Below are positions 11,629-23,330 of a stretch of DNA of 64,000 nt, piece by piece. Every line of letters starts with the position of its first letter. Position 1 is the first letter of the stretch. The position numbers and the translations under genes are program-made. The stretch is from Chelonoidis abingdonii (taxonomy: Eukaryota > Chordata > Testudines > Testudinidae): NCBI RefSeq assembly GCF_003597395.2, contig NC_133771.1, forward strand, positions 46,775,773 to 46,839,772. Reading direction: 5' to 3'. A model generated the notes under the pieces. That model did not search any database. It was not told where the DNA came from and saw only the letters and a list, made by a program, of their open reading frames with translations.

Positions 11629-12311
11629 CTATAGGGCTCTGAACCACCTACAGGCATGCTCGGCTGTTAGCCCCATTCTAATTCTGGCCTTTTGTTTAAA
11701 AAGTTCATACTCGTTCATGTGTTCTTTAGGCATTTCAGCCACCTCTGCTAAGGGTCCATTGATTTGCAGCCCCAACTCCACCATATACTGATCTATAGGG
11801 GTGTTGTACCCAAGGCAGGACCTTTTGAAATTTTCTAAGAAGGCCTCTTTATCATCGCCTACCTTGAATGTGGGGAATTTCTTGGAACGGGGAGCTGTAC
11901 CTGGAAAAGGATTGTTAGGGTTACCTGGTGGACCCAGCTTAGCCCTTTCCAGCTCTAAGCACTGCAGCTCTAGCTCCTCCTCCAACAGCTTTGCCTGCAT
12001 TTCTGCCTCCAAGCGCTTCACCTGGCTCCTCTCCTCCGCTTCCAAGTGCATCGTCTGTAGGAAGAAATATCCTTGTCTTCTTCAGTCAGAACTTGGTCTG
12101 GATTAAGGGCATCCCTCCAGTTTGGCACCTGGATCTTGGTCGAGGGAGGGCTGACCCTTTCCTCCTGGGAAGTTCCTGGTCCTCCATCCCCTCCCTTCAT
12201 TTCTGTCATGGAGCTGGGTGTCTGGACTTGATCTGGGTCTGTCTTCTCTGTGGCGTGCCACTTTGGGAAGACTGGTTTTTCTAAGGTTTCTGTGCCTGAC
12301 CTCAACTTCAT
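11629..12311 (-). pseudogene. gag of Gmr1-like gypsy (SCAN-like region)
   Basis: Two overlapping frames (12311-12018 and 12051-11629) together cover gag, so a frameshift lies near 12030-12050. The N-terminal part begins MKLRSGT. The second part has a charged coiled coil rich in Glu/Arg/Leu (LEAEMQAKLLEEELELQ), then KKFPTFKVGDDKEAFLENF and the segment NEYELFKQKARIRMGLTAE. This last region resembles the gag from which vertebrate SCAN domains are thought to derive (established for Gmr1-like elements). It would act as a capsid-type multimerisation domain. The similar KFPNYKAGEDTETFLELF at 48.6 kb shows a related second element in this window. Confidence 0.78.
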
Positions 12312-12572
12312 ACACAGGGCTGCCCTATGCTAGCTTAACTATTTCATTGTCAAGAAGATAGAGAAGAAAAAAAAATGGCTTGTTGGACTCTCTGGCTTTG
12401 CAGGCTGATCCCTTTGCGAGCCTGTTTCCCCTCAGGCAGCAAATAAAAGAAAAGAAAGAGGGGGAGGAGGGAAACTCCTCTGGCTTTCAAGCAGCTAACA
12501 GGAAAAATGTGTCCTTTTAAAATCCTGAGGTCTGTGCTTCTGGTTCAAAACTATCCCACCACTCTGCCACCA

Positions 12573-13483
12573 TGTCAAGGCTGAATCTCCACTCTGGCAC
12601 TTTGAGTGAAGAAGGTTGGGTCCGAAAGGATTTTAAAAATTCATACTTACCCCTCCCGGCTTGTATTAAACTCCAAGGTTACACCTTTTCTTTGACCTTG
12701 GCTTGGTAAATGCTGCCACCACCCAAATGCAAAAAAACCCTCAATGCTTAGACTCAGGAAGGAGCACTTGGGAATTCCTCCTTGTGGGGTACCCTCAAGC
12801 CCTTTCACTCCCCACTCTGGGGAAGAGCTGAGAAAGAAAACAAAGAAAATTATGTGTTGCTACCAGCTAATCAAACAACATGCACAAACCTCTTAGGACA
12901 CGAAAAATCCAATCCTGTTCTTTAAAAAGGTAAATTTTATTAAAAACAAAAAGGAAAAAAAATACATCAGGAACTTAGTTTTTTCTAGATTTTAAAAGAG
13001 CAATTCCAAAAATTAAGCACCCGAAGTAGCTTACTTGTGGTTTAGCTTAAAGGTTACAAGCAAAAAAAAGCATCAGGGGTTAGCACAGAGGAGATCCACA
13101 AGCCAGTATAAAGAAATAAACCTGATTGTATCTATCTAAACATTCCTAATTTACTAACATATTTGGGAGGGTTCAAATAAGTAATTCTAGGTATGATCTC
13201 ATACCTGGCTTAAAACTTTACACAGCATTCCTGCTGCCCTCTGCTCCCCTCTTTCCTGGAGACACACAACAGCTACAAAGGGAAAGCTTCTTTCTCACTT
13301 TTAAAAAGTTCTAGCCTTCCTATTGGCTATTTTGGTGAGATGCCCACTCCTTTTCTTTTATCTGTGGGCTTGTTAACCCTTTACAGGTAAAGCAAGGAAA
13401 AAACAGACACCAAGAGGGATTTTACAGCTAACTGGCTGGCTGGGTGTCCATAAAAGGGAGCTACCCCCGCTTCATTTATCACA
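12573..13483 (-). repeat. 5' LTR of the Gmr1-like gypsy
   Basis: On the minus strand it begins TGTGATAAATGAAGC and ends ...GCCTTGACA, with the internal TGTAAAGGGTTAA block shared with the solo LTR at 18937. Immediately inside lies TGGTGGCAGAGTGG (12559-12572 on the complement), at the position of a primer binding site; I cannot name the tRNA. The 911-bp length is plausible for this family. There is no matching LTR at the other end. Confidence 0.75.
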
Positions 13484-15498
13484 GGAGCATAAACTCTAGC
13501 AAATAAAATGTAAAATTATAATTATGAAGGCCAAAAAAGAATGTGAAGAACAGCTAGCCAAAGACTCAAAAAGTAATAGTAAAACAATGTTTAAGTACAT
13601 CAGAAGCAGGAAGCCAGCTAGACAACCAGTGGGGCCACTGGATGACCAAGTTGCTAAAGGAGCACACAAAGAAAAGGCCATTGCAGAGAAACTAAATTAA
13701 TTCTTTGCATCAGTCTTCATGGCTGAGGATGTGAGGGAGATTTCCAAACCTGAGGCATTCTTTTCAGGTAACAAATCTGAGGAACTGTCCCAGATTGAGG
13801 TGTCATTAGAGGAGGTTTTGGAACAAGCATATAAACTAAACAGTAATAAGTCACCAGGACCAGCTGGTAGTCACCCAAGAGTTCTGAAGGAACTCAAATG
13901 TGAAACTGAAAAACTACTAACTATAGTCTGTAACCTATCATTTAAATCAGCTTCTGTACCAAATGACTGGAGGAAAGCTAATGTGATGCCAATTTTTTAA
14001 AAGTGCTCTAGAGGTGGTCCTGGCAATTTCAGGCCAGTAAGCCTGACTTCAGTACCAGGCAAACTGGTTGAAACTATAGTAAAGATCAAAATTGTCAGGC
14101 ATATAGATGAACATAATTTGTTGGGGAAGAGTTAGCGGGGGTTTTGTAAAGGGAAATCATGCCTCACCAGTCTACTAGAATTCTTTGAGGGGGTCAACAA
14201 GCATGTGAACAAGGGGGATCCAATGGATATAGTGTACTTAGATTTTCAGAAAGCGCTTGATACGGTCCCTCACCAAAGGCTCTTAAGCAGAGTAAGTGTC
14301 ATGGGATAAGAGGGAAGATTCTCTCATGGATTGGTAACTGGTTAAAAGATGGAAAACAAAGAGTAGGAATTAAATGGTCAGTTTTCAGAATGGACGGAGG
14401 TAAATAGTGGTGTTCCCCAGGGGTCTATACTGGGCCCAGTCTGTTTAATATATTCATAAATGACCTGGAAAAAGGGGTAAACAATGAAGTTGAAGAATTT
14501 CCTGATGATGCAAAATTACTCAAGATAGTTAAGTCCCAGGCAGACGCAAAGAGCTACAAAAGGATCTCACAGAACTGGGTGACTGGGTTACAAAATGGCA
14601 GATGAAATTCAGTGTTGATAAATGCAAAGTAATGCACATTGGGAAACATAGTCCCAATGATACATATAAAATGAAAGGTTCTAAATTAACTGTTACCATT
14701 CAAGAAAGAGATCTTGGAGTCACTGTGGATAGTTCTCTGAAAATATCCACTCAAAGTGCAGTGGCAGTCAAAAAAGTGAACAGAATGTTGGGAATCATTA
14801 AGAAAGGGATAGTTAGCAAGACAGAAAATATCATATTGCCACTATAAATCCATGGTATGCCCACATCTTGAATACTGCATGCAGATGTGGTCGTCTCATC
14901 TCAAAAAGATATATTGGAATTGGAAAAGGCTCAGAAAAAGGCAACAGAAATGATTAGGGGTATGGAACAGGTGCCATATGAGGAGAGATTAATAAGACTG
15001 GGACTTTTCAGCTTGGAAAAGAGACTACTAAGGGGGGATATGATAGAGGTCTATAAAGTCATGACTTGTATGGGGAAATTAAATAAGGAAGTGTTGTTTA
15101 CTCCTTCTCATAACACAAGAACTAGGGGTCTCCAAATGAAATTAATAGGCAGCAGGTTTAAAATGAACGAAAGGAAATATTTTTTCACACAATGTGGAGT
15201 AAACCTGTGGAACTCCTTGCCAGAGGATGTGATGGCCAAGACTATAACAGGGTTCAAAAAAGAACAAGATAAGTTCATGGAGAATAGGTCCATCAATGGC
15301 TATTAGCCAGGATGGACAGGGATAGTGTCCCTAGGCTCTGTTTGCCAGAAGCTGGGAATGGGCGACAGGGGATGGATCACTTGAACCTGTTCTGTTCATA
15401 CCCTGTGGGGCACCTGGCATTGGCCAGAAAGGCAGGATACTGGGCTAAATGGACCTTTGGTCTGACCCAGTATGACAGTTCTTGTGTTCTAATGAAAG
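13484..15498 (+). mobile_element. CR1 LINE, RT domain to 3' end
   Basis: Begins abruptly at the gypsy LTR edge inside the pre-RT linker (KKECEEQLAKDSK). Next come an open RT N-terminal segment, RT blocks with NFRPVSLTS, MDIVYLDFQKA, and GVPQGSILGPVLFNIFINDL near 14410-14470, then the C-terminal frames 14602-14847 and 14887-15306. The YADD box position reads FPDDAK. At least five stops or frameshifts are present. It ends with the CR1 3' tail (actgggctaaatggaccttt ... cagttcttgtgttct). Confidence 0.92.
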
Positions 15499-15888
15499 AC
15501 TGAAAACATGGTGTGTGGTTAGTCTGGAGGAAAAAGGACTGAGATGGGACATAATCTTAATGTATGTAAAAGATCCTTATAAAAAGGAGGGGTGATAAAT
15601 TGTAGTCCTTATCCACTGAGGAGAGGACAAGAAGTAAGGGGCTTTAATTGCAGCAAGGGAGATTTAGATTGCACATTAGGAAGAAATGTCCTAACTGTAA
15701 GGGTAGTTATTCACTGCAACAAATTACCCAGGGAGGTTGTGAATGTGTGAATATCTGAGATTTGGAGGTTTTTAAAAACAGGTTAGATAAACACCTCTCA
15801 GGGATGGCCTAATACTTAGTCCTGCCTCAGTGCAGGGGACTGGACTAGATGACTTACCGAGGGTCCTTCCAGTCCTATGATGCTGTGA
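15499..15888 (+). mobile_element. CR1 3' end, second subfamily
   Basis: A separate 5'-truncated CR1 copy directly downstream. It carries C-terminal ORF2 remnants (e.g. TRSKGL-like caagaagtaaggggctttaa) and the end ggactggactagatgactta ... ccagtcctatgatgctgtga. Confidence 0.85.
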
Positions 15889-16105
15889 CAGTGGTTCTTA
15901 AACTTGTGTGCTGGGGACTCCTCACATAGTGAGCCTCTGAGTGCGACCTCCCCTTATAAATTAAAAACACTTTTTTATATATTTAACATCATTATAAATG
16001 CTGGAGGCAAAGTGGGTTTTGGGTGGAGGCCGACAGCTTGCGACCCCCCATGTAATAACCTCGCAACCCCTTGAGGGATCCCGACCCCCAGTTTGAGAAC
16101 CCCTG
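15889..16105. mobile_element. hAT-type MITE
   Basis: Terminal inverted repeats CAGTGGTTCTTAAACTTG and, at the other end, ccccagtttgagaacccctg. This TIR type is characteristic of hAT elements. Flanks TGCTGTGA and TGCGCTAT are only a weak TSD match. Confidence 0.75.
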
Positions 16106-16129
16106 TGCGCTATGACCACTCTACTCCCT

Positions 16130-16720
16130 GTCATTCTGGACTGGTGTCATCTTTGACTCCTCCCTCTCTTCCTCTACACATCCAGGCTGTGTCCAAATCC
16201 TGTCACTGTTTTGTCTACAGCCTTTAAATTCCATCCTATTTTCTTCTCTGTCCATGCAGCTGAATTTTTCTTATTCAGATCTTTCTCATGACAATCAAGA
16301 TGTTGCCTCTTTCTCTACACTTTTGCAAACCACCCAAGTTGCTCCCTCCAGTTAGTTTAAAATGTAGCTACTAAGATTTTTGCATGTTGCCCTGACCATA
16401 TCATCTCCACTTGCTCACTAAGTTCCACTGCATAAATCTTAAGCTTCTTTTCCTACCATTTAGGGCTCTTCATAACTTTGACCTTCGATAATGGTCCATT
16501 CCTGTCACTTATCACATCCCTTGTCCCTCCAAAGACTTCATTCCACAGATGCCGGTCTTGTCTTCTCAGATGTCGTCTTTTCACTCTAACCTCTCTGTAA
16601 CTACTTCTTCGCTGCTCTTATGTATGGAACACCTTCCTTTCACTATCTACAAAGCCACTACCTTTTTTCTTTCTTCAGATCGTTTTCCACAAGACCCACC
16701 TCTGCTATGACACCAGAGAA
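16130..16720 (+). mobile_element. Old L2-like LINE fragment
   Basis: Pyrimidine-rich sequence with a broken frame resembling the L2-type ORF2 C-terminus (IFDSSLSSST near the start; the ccctgaccatatcatctcca block). It is heavily degraded; identity rests on remembered similarity. Confidence 0.4.
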
Positions 16721-17544
16721 ATCAGCTGTTTGGGTTAACCACAACTGGCTGACATGATTTTACACTGAATAAAATCAAATCATGTTTAATTTCATGCTAG
16801 TTAACATTTGCTACAGCATGGCATTTCCAATACATATTATGTATATTTTTAATGAAAATCCAATCAAGGGTATGGAGCATTGTCATGTAACACTGTGGAA
16901 TTTATATTGGTCAACTAATAGACCTTCTGGTGATTATGGGGTCTGAGATAAAGTTTAACATAGTGAAGACAGTTAAGTTAAAAATAACATCAGTGGTAAA
17001 GCAGAAAATCCAGTTTAGATCCCCTGTGATATGTCAAGGGAAAAGAGTAAACACTTTATATTTAAAGTTCATTCTGCCACTGTATTTCAACTTGAATACT
17101 ATCTATATTAGTAAAGATTATTACATGAGAACAAGAATTTTGTTCTAACCTCAGCTGCTCATACTGTTTATTTCCTCGGTTGATTTCCTAATCTTCCTTT
17201 TGGTATGTGGCTTTTTTATCTTGCCTCTTAAAATTTGTTAAATCACCTAATGGGCTTTTTACTGCAGACTTATAAAACCCTGAAAATTGGGTTAATGACT
17301 GAAAATAGTTTTAAACCCTAAACTGTAGGATTGCAAATGAACCAGCTATGTATGTGACATAGTTAAAAGTGAGCCTCCTAGAGCTTTGTAATGAGTGTTG
17401 ATTTTCTTCCAATACTTGCAACTGTGTCTGGCATGTGATGTTAATCTCATGTGTAAGGCCAAAATTGTATTAATGTTTTCAGAAATTATCTGCTATGTCT
17501 GATTTTACAAAATATGTGCATATATATTTTTTTAAATCCCACAG
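16721..17544. other. Intronic sequence before AGPAT5 exon
   Basis: AT-rich intron ending in the polypyrimidine tract and AG acceptor at 17543-17544. Confidence 0.6.
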
Positions 17545-17635
17545 ATGTATCTTGTGATTTTTCCAGAGGGAACTCGTTACAATCCAGAGATGCCAAAAGT
17601 CATTGCAGATAGTCAGTTATTTGCTGATAAAGAAG
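17545..17635 (+). CDS. AGPAT5: AGPAT5 internal coding exon with EGTR motif
   Basis: This 91-bp exon encodes 30 codons plus one base, starting MYLVIFPEGTRYNPE. FPEGTR is the block III motif of the PlsC/AGPAT acyltransferases, which binds the glycerol-phosphate acceptor. The product acylates lysophosphatidic acid at sn-2 to give phosphatidic acid; AGPAT5 is a membrane enzyme of ER/mitochondria (family knowledge). The acceptor is a T-rich tract ending cccacag and the donor is AAG|gtaag. It ends in phase 1, which matches the start of the exon at 36858. The segment after EGTR is the most diverged from the mammalian protein as I remember it. The ATG at the exon start is an internal Met, not the initiation codon. 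The block I HX4D exon should lie upstream, outside the window. By comparison with an eight-exon mammalian gene this is probably exon 5. Confidence 0.93.
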
Positions 17636-18936
17636 GTAAGCCAAACTTCAAAGAATTTTGGTGAATGAAGAGGGAGAGAACATTATTGTTTTATAACATC
17701 ACATGTATGTGTTTGTGTGTATATGAGTGAGATAGAGAACGAGGGAGACTTTTTTTTGTATTTTGTAACATAAAAGATTACTTCAAATATCTTCTGATTT
17801 GAATTAGGAATTAAGTTTGTCCACTCCATAAATCATTCTTAACAAAATTACAACCTTTGTGTGCTGCCTTTGTTAACTGCTGGGTTTTCTTGTGCTCTGT
17901 ATTTTGTACAAATCCACCAACATACCAATGTCGTCAGTTGGCCACTGGATGTCATTTTACCGACCTTCAAGTGAACGTAGCGATGATTATACTTCCTCAT
18001 AAATTTGTAGTTGTTGCTACCTACCCAAGCCATATGAAAGAAGAACAAAATCAGCTACCATTTTTATCTTGTCATTATTCATTTGCTGATGATTTTTAAT
18101 AAAGAAGTAGTTTACTTTTTGAAGTTTTAATGTATGTTTGTTTGTACAAACCTGTGTCCATTTTCAAACAGCGCACCAGTCATCTAACTGTTGAGGTTTT
18201 TGTAGGCATTATGACAGAGGAGAGTTTGAAGGAGGATAATGAGTTAGTTTGGCAGAAGTTTATGGGGCGCTCCTCGCACGTGGGCAGGGAAAGCAAGGGA
18301 AAAAGCATGAAGCTCCTTGTTTGAAAATTTAATAAGTAGGCATTGGAAGCTGGCATCATGAGCCAGTTGAAGGCAGGAGTCAACATCTCAAAATGTTTAT
18401 ACTTCTAAGCATAGCTGTTGGGAGAATGCATTTCCTGGGTTTTGTTTGTCTTTTTTCATTTTTTTTTTTCCTGTTGATCAGAAGTGAAATAAAAAATACA
18501 ACAATGGTTCTCAGAAAGTCATTTCTGTGACACTGAGTTGAATTCAGAAGTATGTGAGTCAGCATGCTGATATTGTCAGGCTATTGAACTTTTGTTAATT
18601 TTAGCCCAAAGGGATATAATTTTTTTTCCTGCTTCTCAGGAAGAATGGAATGTGTGTGTTGTGTGCATGTTTAAGTCATAATGTATACATCTCTTCAGTT
18701 TCCTGTTGAAAATGAATAACGGGTGTTAGTGATATTTTTTCCTGGTCTTAATTATATTTCTGCTATTTTGTCACTTTATGATGGTTTTTTCATGGGCTGT
18801 GATGTTTCATTCTATCTGTTTATCTATTCCAGCACCTTCTGAGTGATATATTCTGTTGTTGTTCTAAATCTTAAGAGAAACTCTTGTTTAAAAATACTAA
18901 AATTTGATCATTTTAATATAAATATTTCTAAGCTAT
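17636..18936. other. Intronic sequence after AGPAT5 exon
   Basis: AT-rich sequence with a short TG-rich patch near 17703-17722. No repeat or gene recognised. Confidence 0.5.
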
Positions 18937-19715
18937 TGTCATAAACATACAGCTAAGGGTAGCATAAAATCCCTCTTTACCCTGTAAAGGGTTAATTCCT
19001 CTTTTACCTGTAAAGGATTAAGAAGTTCAGATAACCTGGGTGACACCTGACCAAAAGGACCGATAAGGGGAGAAGATACCCTCAAATCTGTGGGGGGAAG
19101 GTTTTGGGTCTGTCTCTCTCAGAGCCAGCCAAGAAACCGTGCAGGGAATTTACATCTTCTTAAATATATCTGAACTAAGCATCTAGTCTTGCAGAAATAG
19201 TAAGTAATAGCAGAAAAGAAATGCTTTAGATTACCTTTTGTTTTAGCTTGTGAATTCCCCTAAGTGGGAGGTTTATCCCTGGTTTTATAACTTTTAAGGT
19301 TTTGCCCAGAGGAGAGATCCTCAGTGTTCTTGAATCTTTTGTTATTCTGTAAAGTACTTACCATCCCGATTTTCTTTAATTAAAATTCTTCTTTTAAGAA
19401 CTTGATTGATTTTTCATTGTTTTAAGATCCAAGGGTTTGGGTCTGTGTTTACCTGTACCAATTGATGAGGATATTATTCTCAAGCCTCCCTAGGAAAAGG
19501 GGTGTAGGGACTTGAGGGGATATTTGGGGAAGGTAGAACTCCAAGTCGCCCTCCCTGAATGTTTGTTTAATTCACTTGGTGGTGGCAGCATACTGTTCAA
19601 GGTGGAATTTGTGCTTTGGGAAAGACCTAAGCTGGTAAAAATAAGCTTAGGAGGTCTTTCGTGCGGGTCCCCACATCTATACCCCAGAGTTCAGAGTGGG
19701 GAAGGAACCCTGACA
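18937..19715 (+). mobile_element. Gypsy solo LTR with perfect 5-bp TSD
   Basis: Starts TGTCATAAACATACAGC and ends GGAACCCTGACA. The direct repeats GCTAT flank it at 18932-18936 and 19716-19720. It shares the TGTAAAGGGTTAA block and the TG...CA ends with the LTR at 12573-13483. No internal sequence remains, so it formed by LTR-LTR recombination. LTR promoter and polyadenylation signals would lie on the sense strand of AGPAT5. Confidence 0.92.
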
Positions 19716-22539
19716 GCTATAAAATGCTTTCATTTTTAAAGTAGAATCTTCCTCATCTGCATTTTTCTAATTCTCACATTTTTGTTGGGGAAAAAATGGT
19801 CTTTCCTCAACCCCTCAGCCAAGATATAATAGCTCAGTGTGGATTTGTTCCTGCTTCCATTTATGACAGTGAAAAGAGTCTTAAAAGTAAAGTTTACTAA
19901 TATGTTATGAAATATAATAAAAATGAACTACAGTTGTGAAAATAGTGCATTTTGTTTGCAGCATCCTTTTTTTTTCTCTTGTAATTTCCCAAAATTTAGT
20001 AATTCAGAATTCATTACCTACTCTTTAAACTTTGTTTTACTTAGACAATAAAAATAGTCTGGTCAGTTTTATCTTTTGTTACAGTCAGTTTCACTTTGAT
20101 TTTTATGCACTAGCACAATGCATCAATGTTTGAGTTGCAAACACTGTAGGAGATTATTTTTTTCTTTAAAAAAAATTGAAACTTGAATAAAAAGACGAGA
20201 CATTTCTCATGATAGTTTTTTAAGTTTATTTTTGTTAAACTTAAATTTTGATACCAAATTTATTGAATATAATTCTCTTAAAATATTTGTTCAGAATAAG
20301 TTGAAGTGATGAGATCTAAAGCATAAAAGTTTGCTGTAACTACTATATGAATATACAAAATTGTTGAAGATCACAAAGCTGTCCTAGATCTCAGAAAAAC
20401 GCGGTTCTTTCATACTTTGTACTGGTGTCTGAGCTCTGGAAACATTGACTGTTTTGAGCATGATTCTGAGTATACCTGAGAAGTTAATTTTGCTTTTACA
20501 AAGTGAGAAGTATGAAAAACTTTCTCTATTTTTATCTTCTGTAGGCCAAATTGATTCCCTGGAGAAGCTTTCTGAAAACAGGATAAATTTATTTCCCCCT
20601 CCCCCGCCGCCACAATCTTTGGTGTATACGATTGATATGTAGCTTTGTCTGATTATTGATATTAGTTAAACATCAATTATAAAAACGCTGCACTGACTAC
20701 ACTTTCAGATTGTCTGGATTGCAAGATAGTTTTGGGACTGTAGAGGAAAAAAATCAGATACTTTGGTGAACATCCAAGGATTTGATTTGCAGGTTACTGA
20801 CCTCAAATACATGTCCATGGCATAATGCATTATGAAATTGTAAATAAGTTTAACTGTGCATGGATAAGATGGAAGAATATCAAACACAAAGAATTTAAGC
20901 CAGTTGAGATCTCTGGTGAAACAAAGAGGTGATTTTTATTTATTTTTATTTTAATTTTATTAAATAGACTTCCACGTGATGATTTGCTGAACCATGACAT
21001 TTGGGATCTTGTCTGCCTGATTTGGTTAGGAAGCCTCCTGTTTCTAAAACAGAAGCAAATGAGATGCATAGAATTGTTTCTGCCTTGTGGCAATCTGGGT
21101 ATGAAGAAGATGATACTGAAGATTGTATTCCAAACTTCCCTGGGAGGAAAATGAGCATCCTCCTTACCCCAGTGCTCTCAGAAAAAAGAACAGGGTTCTT
21201 TAACGTGAAAAATGAGCTCAGTGAACTGGATTTGAAAATTGCCATAATGCACTCTGCCAAGTTCTCGATTGAGTCTACTGCCAGGTTTTTTGTTTACAAA
21301 AATCCAAAGGATGCCAGAAACTTCTGGAGGCTAAAGATGGAGTTAGGGGGCATTAATATTCCTGTTGGGGGGGAGAAAATGAGATGGACACACACTGATT
21401 AGACAGTACAATCAAATATTCCTGTATATCTGATGAAAAATATTATAAATTGTTCCACATCCTTAAACCTGTGTGTGCAAATAGGAGTTAATTTATAGCC
21501 TACAATCTATCCCATAGATAGTATTTGTAGATATGAAAAGGGAAGGATGAAGATGGATACAAATTCATAGTTCGGGTCTGTTGATTTTAAAGTATCAAAA
21601 AACAGCTTTTTTCTGTGATCTGGGACAGCTTTGTGATCTTCAGCCCCAGTGAGTAGGGTGCTGAACCCTAATGGACTGCTGTGAAGTTAACTTTTTATTT
21701 CTACTATAGCGGAAGTAGAAGTAACTTTGAGCTAGGGGAAGCAACCTCCATGACATTGCCTACTAGCATTTTGTCAGTAGAAAGGCTTTCAAAAACATTC
21801 CCCATGTGTTCATTTTGTTGTTGTTTATATTTCAGCGAGGAAGCACTGTTCTTGACAATTGGTGAAATAGTCAATGAATGTTTTAACCACTGAATTCATT
21901 TGGGACAGGATTTCACCCAGTGCTTGTGATATACTTTTGAATATGTAAAGAACTATAGAAGCACTGTTGTTTATAAACATTCATTTTTTGGATTTTAAAA
22001 ATCTTTTACTCCTCAAGATCTGAGATAAGTGTTGTTATTTTTCACTTTTTAAATTATAGGCTGAGATTTTAAAAGGAGCTTAAAGAAGTTAAGCACCCAA
22101 ATCCCACTGTAATTCCTTTAGTCTCTATTGCAAATCCCAGACATGAGTGTATTCCAAAATACTAAATATAGGCATTACTTTATTGAGATGTCGATTATGG
22201 TGAGATACTTTTATACTCAATACTGAGGTGACATCAACTCTAAGGAACTAAAAATATTTACTATTCACATTCAATGGGTGCCAGAAAGTTCTGGCAACCT
22301 CTTACATTTTAGTTGGAATAAGAATAGTCAACATTTTAAAAACAAAATCAGATACTTGATGCAATTCAGTGCATTTCAGAAGCGAAAAATGTGCTCTCCA
22401 GAAAGAAGTATTTAATGAGCCCCAGATATAAATGTGATTTCTGTGAGGCATGATACAGCAGTACTCAAGAGAAATGAGGACGTTCTGTAGAGAGAGGGAA
22501 ATCAGTTGAACCTTTCATTCAGCTTGATGCCATTCAAGA
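19716..22539. other. Intronic sequence with one unexplained ORF
   Basis: AT-rich intron. The only notable item is an open stretch at 21001-21402 listed separately. Confidence 0.5.
21001..21402 (+). other. Unrecognised 133-codon open reading frame
   Basis: The open stretch contains ordinary protein-like composition (e.g. NFPGRKMSILLTPVLSEKRT, ARFFVYKNPKDARNF) and no low complexity, unusual for this AT-rich intron. The minus strand is also partly open. No splice context, Kozak support or known family is evident. It may be the relic of a transposon or processed transcript, or chance. I do not assign a function. Confidence 0.25.
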
Positions 22540-23330
22540 GACCTTATAGGCATGATAATCTATGCAAGTTTTGCCAGAGTGCAAGGCCCTGAGCTATCTG
22601 TCAGAGACAGACACAACCCACCCATGATAGGGTTACACACTATGTCTGGATTTGGTCCTCTGTATCCATTTATTGTCTGTTCTTGGCATGTTGTAGGTGA
22701 TTGTGTGTAATACAATGCCGTATCTCCTTTCTCCCACACAGTTGTTTTCCTCATCACTTTCTGATGATATGTCTTTTTATGATTCCTGATAATTTGAGGA
22801 AATTTCTTACAAATTTCTTTGTATTTGGGGTATTGGAGTAGAAAGTCCCTTTTGGTTTCCCCTTTGTCGCATTGTATGCATAGTCACTCCTTTCCAGGTT
22901 TAGAATATGGTTTTTGCGTCCCGCTTTCCACGAATTCCATATTTCAGTCTGTGGTCACTGATTCTGCAGGTGGGGAAAATCTTTCCTACTTTAGCACATT
23001 TCATTGTGGTGAGGTAGTCAGCTACCTAGTTGTCATAGTTCTGTGTATGATCTGTAGCAGTTTAGCTTGTTAGTGTCTTTGATTTGTTCTTCCCAATGAT
23101 GTGTATACTGGTATTTTAGGTAATGGTCTAGCATCTTAAGCAGCTTTCAGTTTTTATTGTTGACTGCACTGGTCACAGGTTTTGAGTTGTTGCGCCTGAG
23201 GAGCAATAACATATAGGTGTGGATTGTATTTTCATTTAGATTTAGTATTTGATCATTTAGTCCTTTGTAGTGGAAGTAGTGTTTACTGCCTTCTTTGGTA
23301 AAAATCTACAAACCCTTTATAGCATATTAC
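22540..23330 (-). mobile_element. Degraded LINE-like C-terminal coding region
   Basis: Minus-strand translations in shifting frames give segments resembling the C-terminal tail of non-LTR ORF2 proteins (a GKPKGTFYSNTPN-like stretch, then QIIRNHKK and VWEKGDTALYYTQ). The frame is broken many times. The clade is not identifiable by eye. Confidence 0.3.

Larger units (their letters stand above)
8345..13483 (-). mobile_element. Ty3/gypsy retrotransposon with integrase before RT (Gmr1-like), truncated
   Basis: Reading leftward on the minus strand: LTR (13483-12573), leader, gag, zinc knuckle, aspartic protease, proline-rich linker, integrase (10162-9196), then reverse transcriptase (about 9190-8440). 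Integrase upstream of RT is the reverse of the usual Ty3/gypsy order and is the hallmark of Gmr1-like elements (family knowledge). RNase H and the second LTR are missing, so the left end is truncated. Multiple stops and frameshifts make it non-functional. At the right edge CR1 sequence resumes immediately (ggagcataaactctagcaaa), so the element inserted into a CR1 copy. Confidence 0.88.

Noticed and set aside
17857..18099. 80-codon ORF just after the AGPAT5 exon
   Set aside because: No splice signals or family match; chance ORF.
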